From assembly GCF_000182565.1 (NCBI RefSeq), contig NW_015971540.1:535793-599792 (forward strand): a DNA stretch of 64,000 bases, given 5' to 3'. The DNA is from Spizellomyces punctatus DAOM BR117 (Eukaryota > Chytridiomycota > Chytridiomycetes > Spizellomycetales > Spizellomycetaceae). Positions 22,395 to 31,928 of this stretch are shown piece after piece. Each line of letters begins with the position of its first letter. Position 1 is the stretch's first letter. The notes below the pieces were generated by a model. The model was not told where the DNA came from. It searched no databases and saw nothing but the letters and a program-made list of their open reading frames with translations. A program made the translations under genes and the position numbers.

Positions 22395-24383
22395 CGCGAA
22401 TAAAAAACAATAAGATGCAAATGCTCTAAAGTTCTATGGGAAAATTCAGAGCAACGAACCGGGGGGGAGGCAGGAGGGGGCGTCTTTTATATTCGTGTAT
22501 ATTGATTAGATAATCTACTCCTTTCCAATACGCTGATTGGCTGCCACACAGCGGTGTCTCTGCGTGTCTCTGATTATGTGATCACTCATGGGGATTTGGA
22601 TTCCGCTCTAATAGCAGTTTATCATTCTGGATGCGAATCATCGGTAAATCATTGTTAAGTCTTAAAATGATAGATTTGGTATTGTGCTAAACGCCGTGGT
22701 AAAAGACCTTGTCGTCTTTAGGATGGACTTCCACTGTTGAACTTTTCATAGCTCTTGATGCGAATTATTTTTGGCATCTCTGATTATCCACTGCAACCAT
22801 GCGATGCACCCTGACCATGTCAGTCAACTCGACCACCAACAGCCCTCTCACGTTCGAGTCTTCCACGCCCAAACAGCGGGCGCCCACGAACAAAAGGTCT
22901 GTCCGATTCGCTTCACTCAGGACTGGATGATGCAATAGGCCTACAAGGAGATACTGCATCGTTCTCTATCGAGATGGTTAGAAAGGCTTCAAGGACTGGT
23001 AAAAAGCTTTCTTCGCTGTTGCTTCATGATGTGACACCACTATTCATACCACCGACTACTTCAAAGTGCTGCCAAGGTGAGGAGGAAGCCGATTTACTGC
23101 CAAGTTCCCTTTCTCCTTCTTGGGTAGCAAGGTACCCACCACGGACATCTAACATACTACTCCCATATCTCATTGCCAGATTTGTCGGACCCTTTCGGAT
23201 GTATTTGTGTACAGTGGGCACTCAACACTGGCTAAAGGGAGGGATGGAACAGAAGTACTTTTTGGAGAACCCGCTATGTGGACCTTCCAGTATGTACATA
23301 AGCAGTACCTTTTCAGCCTCGCCATGAGTCTTAGAGCCGCAGCGAGTTACTGTAAGAGTCATTTCAAACACAATTTTTTAACTTGCGCACCACGATAGTT
23401 TCTTCTACGACAATTCGCAGATTCAGAGGACCCATCATAACGAATATGCGGCAGGACCACTGTTCTGCCCCTTCGCGCTAAGCAACTCCCTATAAAGGTG
23501 CGCAACTTTCCGCCGAATGAACGTTCCTCTCAATACTTTTGCTCGTGCCCAGATCTGGCAAAGTAGCTGGACCGCAACTCGAACACAATGGGAATATCGC
23601 CTTTGCCAGATCGGTACATCCCACGTAGCAATGGCTTCCAAAACGATGGTAGGCTTCTTCTCCTCCCCTTTGATCTGCCCGTCGCTAGCAGTGGGAATCT
23701 TCATTCCCATGTTAAACCAGCGAGCCCAACATATCGGGGAAACTTATTTGCAGATTCACCACCAAAACGTCGGCGACAGCTTGATTAGGTGGGATATGTT
23801 CATGATGGGAGCGCAATAGATTTGCAAGCATTCTAGTGACGTGGACTCTCCCACCCGCGAATACACTCCCACGTCTGCAGCTATCCCGCACGGGGAGGAC
23901 GGAAGGCAACAGGAAGATTGCTGAAGCCAGGCCTTTCGTCGCACTAAATGACAATGTGCCTCTTCTCCAGACCGCTAAGCAAAGGCTCGACTATCAAAAG
24001 TCCGTGTCCGCCTGCAGGCCATACTCTGCCCAAAACTCTGGAATCAATTGTCTACGAAGACTCCAAGAAGGCGACGGAGAGCGGGACAGAGTTGCTCACA
24101 TCTGTATAGAGACCGCATGACTGTGCAGGTCAGGACGGTCACAGACATCTCTCCTATACATCAGATATTCTGGTTGCTCTAGCAACGTTTGGAAAAAATA
24201 TGCAATTTTTCCATTCGCAATGCAAACAGGAATATGCGGAGAGTCTCAAAGGCGTGGCCGTTCTTCGTGCATGACCAGTGGGGTTGCCCGGCCATTGGTA
24301 TGCTACAGCACCCCAGACTTCAAACTTAACATTAATGATGTTCATATACAATGAGAATCTAACTGGTGAATGCTTTCACATCA
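22395..24383. other. Gene-poor region with possible decayed coding fragments
   Basis: Leftward protein-like fragments occur at 22765-22959 (SEANRTDLLFVGARCLGVED), 23024-23221 (MRYGSSMLDVRGGYLATQEG) and 23435-23954 (HIPPNQAVADVLVVNLQISF, then PTIVLEAIATWDVPIW in a shifted frame). Start codons are missing and stops interrupt, so a decayed relative of an accessory gene is more likely than a live gene. The 22.4-22.7 kb part is the presumed promoter of the nuclease-like gene. Confidence 0.35.
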
Positions 24384-24454
24384 GCATTGGTGGTTTAGTG
24401 GCATAATTACCGCCTGCCACGCGGTAGACCCGAGTTCGATTCTCGGCCAATGCA
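24384..24454 (+). tRNA. tRNA-Gly (anticodon GCC)
   Basis: The acceptor stem GCATTGG (24384-24390) pairs with CCAATGC (24447-24453), followed by discriminator A. The D-arm carries GTTTAGTGGC, the anticodon loop CTGCCAC has GCC at 24416-24418, and the T-arm CCGAG-TTCGATT-CTCGG is perfect. No intron. It decodes GGC/GGU glycine codons. The A-box and B-box internal promoters are recognisable. Confidence 0.95.
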
Positions 24455-24681
24455 TTCTGTTGTCGGCCGGTTAATTTTTTCCTCCGCCAAGAATGGCGAT
24501 CAACTTTAAAAGTTTGGTTCGAGGCAGATAAAAGGCGTTGGCTGCGCGATAGGTATCCCGGTCCAATATTACTGATATAATGCAAAAATATGTAAAACCA
24601 GTAGAAACTTTACAGATATCACCATGATCCCCTCCCATCAAAGCATAATATGAATACCACCCAAGTCGGTAACAAGCATAC

Positions 24682-27600
24682 TCAACCCCCACTCTCCACT
24701 CTGTGTGTAAGGGCATCAAAGCGTGCCATCCAAGCCCTCATATCCTCATCGGTTTCAGCCCTCAGTAAAAGTGTTCTTCGTGCTCCAGGGTATAACCGTA
24801 AGACGTGCTTTCTCTTGGTGTAATCCGTCGCGGGTATTGCCAGTCCTGACGATCTTGTCAAGGGAATAGTTTGAAAATGCGGGCGCATAGTTGGAGACTG
24901 ATAAAAAGTAAATATTAGCAGCTGTGGAGTTAGAAGAACATATTTAAATTCTAGGTACCTGACTATCTCCATTGCCGCTGATACTCGAGCGGCCAAGAAT
25001 CCTGCTGGTGCGCGCCAATCTTGAGGCGGTGGATCCGCTTCGACTCCTATTTCCTCCACCAAATAATGATGTGGAGGATACGGATGAACCCCCCATACTC
25101 CGCCATATACTTTTCTTCCTTGTTTCTTTCGCGTCGGGAGGACCGGGAGGAATGGTTGGGCTCATTGGGCTTACTGTCTCCGCGGCTTTGGGAGAGTCTT
25201 CTCCTGGTGTCATGGGCGGTGTCGTGCGAGGTGCAGGACCCACCACACTCTCACGAGCGCTATCGTCATCTCCCCCACTGCTACTAAATGCGCTTGCTTG
25301 ACTAGCCCTTCCTGCACGACTAGATCGTGAGAAACGACCCAATGTTATTGATTCTCGCTTTGTGCCGGCGGGTTCATTCGGATCATCAGAACCCCGCTCC
25401 CTTTCAAGGCCTTTTTCACATCGATAGAGTTCCAGTCGGGGCGGTTCAGCATAAAGGGCCGCCCAGACTTGCACCCACTTTCGAACAGGTGCTCGCAGAC
25501 CTGTCTCGAGGAGTTCATCTTTCTTGTAGAGCTGACCCTCGTAGACAGGAAGGGCGCCAGCGGCGTGGTCTTGAGAAACTTGTTCTAAAATTGTGGTGCC
25601 TGTCTCGTGCCCAATAGATGGACTGTCCTTGCTTCCCGGACTGTCAGTTTTCTCAAAGTTGGTAGGCGTTCGTGCATCAACGTGTATTGGGGAAGCCGGC
25701 GTTATCATGAATGCTGGTGGGGATGGGGAATGTGGGTAGGAAGCTGAGATGGCAGTGATAGTATCAATGTCAACCGAGAGCCGGTCGTCTGCAGCGTCAA
25801 CATTGTCGACATCGTCCATTAAAGAAGGCAACACGGTCACATAGGCTCCTTGGCTATCGGCATCGACACTGTCTGGCGAATTCATGTCAATGCTGCTCTC
25901 TGGTTTCTCCAGCACGGATCCCTGTTTCCACCTCTCTCTGTCATCAGATGTACCGGTAGATTGTTCATCAATACTTTGACGGTTCCATCGATCGATCCTG
26001 CTTGGTGTAGATTTTGAGCTACGGCCGCTCAGTGACCCGTCGGAATTTACCAATGCCCTTCCGGTCAGGCTTTCAATGACTGCATCACTACTAAACACCA
26101 CATCATCACTTCCTGCCACTCGCCTGCTCGCGCATTCCGAACTACCGGTATCGTTCCCATGTTCATCACGACCCTCTTCTTCGTTGAGCTCATCCCAATC
26201 TCGCGATACCAGAAAGTCTGATATTGATCCCGTCGAAACCCTCGATGGTAAAGAATTTTGATCTGGCTCAACGGCGTCCTCGTGCCTCCCGTAGAGCATG
26301 ACGGCCGATCCACTCTTTGTTCGACGATGACCTCTTGTGCCCGAAAGGGCACTTCGGGACGCCGGCATACCTGTGGTTCGCTCCCGACGAAGTCGGCGTG
26401 ACCCTAGGCTGGATGGTTTTGGGGCAAATTCACGTCGATTAAGCTGGACATCGGACGAGTTTGACAATGGGTTTGCGCTGGCGGTGCTGACTGATAGATT
26501 ATGTCTGTCCAGACCACTTGCGGTGCTTCCGCTCACCATTCGCTCGGTTTCAGCACCAATGTCGATGCTGAAGGCCCGTCGCCCGATCTTTTTGGACAGC
26601 GCTCCGCTGCCGTTTATTGCTGCCGTTGAGCCACCTATTTTGCCGGACCCGGCCAAGATGTCACCACTATTCGAGACCGATCCTTTACTCGTGTCCATGT
26701 CAAGCAAGCTCTGGGCAACAGGTGCAAACTTTCCAGATACACTGTGACCTCTGATCCTGCTCCGAATTCCCTGTTTCCCACCGGTAGGTCCCGTATTTGA
26801 TCCTTGCGGACTGGTGGCCACCGCCCCTCGTTTCTCCACCAGACAGCTCCGACGATAATGGTCCTCCTCTATCCAACTTCGGTAGTCGGGATGGAACTTG
26901 ACAGAGAGCACCGCCTCTTGAACGGCAGGAATAGGTTCGAAATTGTACACGCTTCCCTGCTGATAGCGAGCGATTTCGTCGAGAAGGGCATCAATCTGTA
27001 TGTACACATAAAATGGGTACACTTGCAAGAATAAACCGAGTTTCAGACCTAAATGTAACCTCTCACCTGCATCTGCCGATCTGCTGCCTGATTAGCGCGA
27101 CTAGGATCATTCTTTTCCTTCTTTAGACACTCGGACAGGAACGTTAGATCGCTCAACCATGTCCCTAAAGTATGGATGAGCATTGTAATGTCTCTCCATA
27201 AGCAACCTCAATCGTACCCAAATAAGGGACACAGGGCGGCTTGCACTCCGCTAATCGTCTCCTGTATGCTTCGCTGTTACTGAGAGGTGACATTAGATCA
27301 CACATTTTATCAAATGTGGACCTCTGCCGGCGCCCTACAATCTGATTCCAGTATCTTAATCGGATATAGAGTAATGGCGGCGGTCGTTCTTTCCAGGCTT
27401 ACCCCCCATGTTCTCGTCAATCGGTGCACCGGAGCCGATTGCAATCCCGCCGTAATACTTCGTAGTCCGTTGAAGTTGTTGATCTCCATCGAACACTGTA
27501 TAACGGTAAATAACACATGTTTTCTCCTTTCTTGAAACATCAAAGGGAGCGTCTCACCTTGGCCACGCTAATAAAGTGAATCAGCAGGTTATATCGTCGT

Positions 27601-29046
27601 TGAATCTCTTCTGAGGCAACAATCTCTTCCGCAACCCATAATGCGACCTAATAATTGCGTTTTTTTGCGAGACATTCAACTTTCCTGAACATGCTGCGGC
27701 GATAGGGTCGCGAACGATACCTGATTGAAATGCTGCGTCGTTGCGGCAATAGCAGGTGCTCGAGTGTACTTTTCCGAACCTGTCCACGCTACAGAAGCCA
27801 GCTCCTCTCGAGGAATTGATCGGAAGTAATTGCTGTCCATGAGCGCCAACTGGCGCTGCTCAGAAAATCACATTATTTGCGGTGAGATTCTTGACATCCA
27901 AAGATTGCTCGAATATGGTCATACATACAGCAAGTTCTTTTGGCGCCACATCTAGAATGTCAAATACTGGCCCGTCGTACTTGCTAACCCCGGATGGCTA
28001 CGGAATATGCTAGCCATCAGCCCTCGGAGCACAAGTCTCACCAAAATTCGAAATTTCCAAACTTTTAATCCTACCGTTCTAATATGCCGTATCGCTTTAT
28101 CTTTTATCAATGAGCTTGTTGATGCGATTGTGGCAGGAATCTTTGCAGCTTTTGCACTAGATATACTGGCCAAACTTTGCAAAGACATTCGAACCCCCTC
28201 CCCTGGTAATCGACGTTTCGGCTGCGCTGTCCATGCACTAAGGTTTCCTGCGCTTGGACTCGCGTACATTGATGATCTTTGCCGTTTTCCAACGTCTGGA
28301 GGTGACATATCTTCTACGCTACGCCCAAAGGAGCTATCTACAGATGCCCGGCGAGGGATGAGATCCTCATCGTCATCAAACTCGTCATTGCCATTTGCCA
28401 TTGCGGTTATGGAAGGACTAGATGCTCGCCGTGAGTTAGACATACACAATGTTGGGGTTGACGGTGATAGATGCTTTTGGTTCTCCCATTCCCTGGATTG
28501 CTGTGGGACGATAGGCTTATGTGGGGTTCCACTTCGTTGACTTTTCCCAGAATTTATAGAAGGCATGCTTTCATCCCTACATTTTCCCCCGCTGAACGCA
28601 AGGTTCCCGTCCGAAAAGTAGTCCCCAAGTCCATCTAGTGATTGCGCGACATTGTCAACGGACTCTGCAGTGATCGATTGACTTAGTGAGCGCGGCAGCT
28701 CGGTCGCCAGCCGCGCAACTCGAAATGGAGGCAAGGAAGGGCCCGTCCATGCACGCGGACGCGCGGATAAGGGAGCAGAGGTTGGTGATCTGACAGGGGC
28801 GTCATCGTACGAACCTCGTGGGGACCGGTATGAATGGAGAAGTCGTTGAGTTCCCGTTGGCAAGGGAGCTAATGGAGGGCGTGCGGTGGTGAGCTCGGTA
28901 CTTTCAGATGCGGTGGGGGATGTGGTAAGGTTACTCTCGTCAGTCGCCTGGCGCGATCCACTGCGAGATCCAATTGAAAGGGTGCGGCGTTTGATGGATA
29001 AAGGAGGAGGAAGCGGCGGTGCCTTACTGTCCATTAAAATTGTCAT
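24682..29046 (-). CDS. RasGEF-PH protein (RalGPS-like exchange factor)
   Basis: Nine exons (29046-28042, 27997-27929, 27855-27721, 27647-27558, 27495-27403, 27323-27218, 27164-27067, 26995-24959, 24897-24682) close in frame to 1,282 residues; ATG 29034 is an alternative start. Residues 1-335 are Ser/Pro-rich and disordered. Residues about 345-570 are a CDC25-type RasGEF domain: FDILDVAPKELARQLALMD, TTQHFNQVALWVAEEI, NNFNGLRSITAGLQSAPVHRL, FDKMCDLMSPL, PPCVPYLGTWLSDLTF. A long disordered region follows. A PH domain begins near 1016 (YEGQLYKKDELL...RKWVQVWAALY), is interrupted by about 150 low-complexity residues, and resumes at HFQTIPLTRSS...ASDYTKR-like PATDYTKRKHVLRL to the end. RasGEF plus C-terminal PH matches the RalGPS plan, acting on a Ras/Ral-type GTPase at membranes. 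Confidence 0.88.
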
Positions 29047-29879
29047 ATTCTATGAATCATCAGGATACATGTAAGGCAATATGAGACGGCATATCTCTTC
29101 TTTACTGACCTAGTCATGTCGCGCCAGACAGTGTCCCAGCGAATCGTAACGCGGAAGCCCGCAGCAGCGAAGAAAGAAAGAGCTTCAGCCAATATGAGAG
29201 AGAGTATCTGCTGTTTGCGCCGGCTTCTCATCCAAGATTTCATTCAGCAAATTCAGGTGCTCTCCTGCGGTGTGCTGCATCAAGCCGTCGACAACGCTAC
29301 TCAACCCCGCCTTGGGATGCTCTCCAAGTCGGGAGGATTACATAATCAAACCGACCCAGGAATTCGGTTGAGTAAACCAGAATTAACAAGGCGCTTTTGC
29401 AGGCAGTTGCCATTTATCTCCGTCGATGACTTCTGGCATATTAAAGTGTCGTTTCCGCTGGAGGTTGGATTTTGCAAATGTATGGATGTTAGAAGCATAT
29501 TTAGATGGATGCGAAACTGGAGAAGCTGCGATGTTGGCAACGACAGTCAAAAGATCCATTGGCAAGCACATAGCTTCAAAGGACAGACTTGCAATAACAT
29601 GTTTCTCAAAAAGGCTGCGGTAAAACTCTTCATATTGCCATCCTTCATCGTCGGGATAAGCTGTCAAAAAGCCTTGATGATGGAGCGTGACGTGACGGGG
29701 AAAAAATCCGCAGGTGGAAAAACAGGCGTCACGATCTTATCCCACCCCTCGACGTTCGTTTAATAAATGATGCGATTGCTACGTTTTAGTTTATTGCAAA
29801 ATGATGTATTCTTGTAGTCAGCGCTTTCGCTGTCACTTTACAGCTATGGGCCAGTCTCCCCTGACTTTACCTCCAGGTC
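29047..29879 (-). pseudogene. Possible unresolved or decayed gene upstream of the RasGEF gene
   Basis: The minus strand of about 29060-29720 has convincing protein-like stretches in more than one frame: PRHVTLHHQGFLTAYPDDEG...LPMDLLTVVANIAAS (29700-29383), then HPKAGLSSVVDGLMQHTAGE...EILDEKPAQTAD (about 29320-29190), then ILAEALSFFAAAGFRV...WDTVWRDMTR (about 29200-29090). No ATG opens the first frame, one intron (from GTTAATT near 29393) does not close in frame, and the last two stretches are offset by one base. It is either a gene with splice sites I cannot find, a gene with sequence errors, or a recent pseudogene. Family not recognised. The rest of the stretch is promoter DNA. Confidence 0.35.
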
Positions 29880-29887
29880 TATATAAA
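29880..29887 (+). promoter_or_regulatory. TATA box of the small repeat-protein gene
   Basis: TATATAAA lies 89-96 bases upstream of the ATG at 29976, followed by a pyrimidine-rich leader (CTTCTCCCCTCCTCGCAG). It is the clearest TATA box in the window and fits a strongly inducible gene. Confidence 0.6.
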
Positions 29888-29975
29888 GGGTGAGAATCAC
29901 TTCTCCCCTCCTCGCAGTATTCAAGCTTCAAACTTTCGACTTTTTGCTTTACAATCTAACTCATTCTCACGAATC

Positions 29976-30345
29976 ATGTCGTAAGTCTCATGTAAAGTTT
30001 TCACCAGAGAGTGCATGGAGCTGATCCGCGATAATTGATAAAGTTCTGGCCAATCTTACCACCCTACCGAACACGGCGGCGTCAAGAAGGACGGTAACCC
30101 CGACCGCCGTGTAAAAGGCGAGCACGTCTCCAGTGAGACTGAACCTGCGGATCGGACTCACTCTGCTGGGCAACAGCATAGCGACATTTATAAACCAACG
30201 TGCGTACATTATTAGGAGGTGGACTTGCATGATACTTTACTCATCTAGTGTATTGCGACAATTTAGTGAGCATGGGGGAGTCAAGAAAGATGGTACGCGC
30301 GACAGGCGTGTGAAGGACGAAAATGTCACCGAAGAGGATGCATAG
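29976..30345 (+). CDS. Small two-repeat protein (PTEHGGVKKDG motif)
   Basis: Three exons: 29976-29980 (only ATGTC), 30044-30199 and 30267-30345, giving 79 residues. Both introns are GT-AG, and the phases agree only with this model. The protein carries the motif Y-x-PTEHGGVKKDGxxDRRVK twice: residues about 7-25 and again from about 55, where the second copy begins precisely across the second intron. It is hydrophilic and disordered, without a signal peptide. Similar short 'EHGG-KKDG-PD-RV' proteins occur in fungal genomes, often near stress-response genes; I know of no proven function. The strong TATA box suggests inducible, abundant expression (inference). Confidence 0.75.
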
Positions 30346-31089
30346 TTACAAAATTAAAGAAAAAGCTTTGAAAATGTGTAAAACACCGCTGTGAAAATAA
30401 ACACTATTCAACAGAGTAGCTTTTTTTGGAACACTTCTGTCCCTGTATACAGTCACCTTTGAATGGTAGAACCAGGTGCACAGCGCGAGCACATCCTCTT
30501 TATCGCGCCCCATCTCTCAGGAGAAGGCTTCGTTGGCAAGCCGCGTTCAAATATGACGAGGCCAGATGAATGATAGTCAATCTAGTCAACTTGCACCTTG
30601 AGTAAGCGCCCTGCAAGATGCATGTCTTCAAAGTTCGCTCCGTAGAATGATCGGCATTACTCTTATTTAGGGATTTGCTGTAAAACCTGCCCTCACCCGT
30701 CAAGCTTCAATCTTCAGCCTCAATGAAACTTGTCGTGAGTCCAAATTGACGTGGCTGTCAGGGCTGGTTTTAGGAATGTCCGAGTTGCTCACCTTCGCAA
30801 GACCGAAGAACTACGAAGTTTTTGAAATACATGTGTGATACGGTCATGAAAGTGACATGTTGCTCTATTATGCAGTTTTGACCTGATATCCCAGATTCCC
30901 GTAGCTACTACTACTGGTGTGCACCTCTTGACACAAGATTTGCCACCCGACATATAACGTCCTAGATAATGAGAGGCCGACGCTGGCGCACGTATCGCAT
31001 GCCATTTGTCAGTATCTAGGTAGTGTCTGAATATACTACATAGCTCGGCAATAGGACATCCGAAGGAACTCCTTTCCTTCCCGAGACCC
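30346..31089. other. Intergenic region, no gene supported
   Basis: A sequence at 30700-30740 (TCAAGCTTCAATCTTCAGCCTCAATG then TGTCGTGAGTC) loosely echoes the leader and ATGTC-GTAAGT start of the small gene at 29926-29990, so a decayed duplicate first exon is possible. No downstream repeat motif was found to support a second gene. Confidence 0.4.
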
Positions 31090-31533
31090 TCACCACAAAG
31101 CCTTCCGCCTAATTCTATCGATTCTCGTCTTTTTCTTCCCTAGTGGCAAATTCTCAAACTCTGTCTCCGCCTGCTTTTTGAGCATGTCCTTTCGGTCTTT
31201 GGGACATGGGGCGATTCGCATGATGAAGCCAGGATAAGAATTGTACTTTCTGGCAAGTTCCTGTACTGTCCACGTATCCGGATCCTCCTGTCGCAGTGTT
31301 CTAGCTTCCTCTATTTGTTGTTGAGTGAGCCATGATCGCTTGGGATATGTTCGAAGTCTTGGAGGAAGGTCCTTTTCACTGGATGGTTTGACGGGTGCGG
31401 CGTGTCTGTGGATTAAGGTACTTCCGTCGTCGAGAACCACACGCGGAGTATCCGTAGGGATATTCCATGTGTAGAAGGAGCGACACAGGAGGCTGTTATG
31501 CGACCGCACTATGGCCCGAGCAGCAGTCAACAT
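31090..31533 (-). CDS. MRPL20: Mitochondrial large-subunit ribosomal protein mL58
   Basis: A single exon of 147 residues. I start at ATG 31533; the frame extends upstream only to a GTG. The N-terminus (MLTAARAIVRSHNSLLCRSFYTW) is a typical basic, Arg-rich mitochondrial presequence. The body matches fungal MRPL20/mL58: a proline-rich PPRLRTYPKRSWLT entry, then the helix EARTLRQEDPDTWTVQELAR, then the hallmark SYPGFIMRIAPCPKDRKDML, and a Lys/Arg-rich tail ending RIRRKALW. It is a structural component of the mitochondrial 54S subunit, imported into the matrix. Confidence 0.88.
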   Translation of the reverse strand: MLTAARAIVRSHNSLLCRSFYTWNIPTDTPRVVLDDGSTLIHRHAAPVKPSSEKDLPPRLRTYPKRSWLTQQQIEEARTLRQEDPDTWTVQELARKYNSYPGFIMRIAPCPKDRKDMLKKQAETEFENLPLGKKKTRIDRIRRKALW

Positions 31534-31928
31534 TTTGAGCAAGAGGTTCACCAGCTCTTGCTTCCTTCGACATTTTTTGGTCACGGAGGAATGTCACATG
31601 TTGTGTAGCACGTGACTACGGGATATCGTCAACTTAATATTACAATGCGAACTCGTCCGGTATGGCATGTATGCATACGGAATAGAAGGATTCTTGCTTG
31701 CGATATAAACATCTCACACATAGAATGAAAGTAACTATGCCAGAAGACAGCAAACCGCACCTGGGGACGATCGTTGCCAAACTCTAGACCTCCGAGGTAA
31801 ACTCACGTGCCTGATCAGGTAATCCGGGCAGTGATCATCATGGGCAGGACCGCCAAGCGACCTTCCTTCCGCATTGCCCTCGGGAAGACCGAATAACCAA
31901 CGTTGGGAAGCAGACATTATTGTTACGA
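31534..31928. other. Divergent promoter region between mL58 and RhoGEF genes
   Basis: About 395 bases separate two divergent start codons (31533 minus, 31929 plus). It probably serves as a bidirectional promoter. No convincing coding frame is present. Confidence 0.5.

Noticed and set aside
24972-26747. Several plus-strand frames over the RasGEF gene
   Set aside because: They are antisense to exons with conserved motifs and lack any features of their own.
29116-29763. 215-codon plus-strand frame
   Set aside because: The opposite strand is more protein-like; this frame has no domain and looks like an antisense shadow.
31534-31584. Upstream extension of the mL58 frame
   Set aside because: The frame begins at GTG, not ATG; the ATG at 31533 gives a normal mitochondrial presequence.
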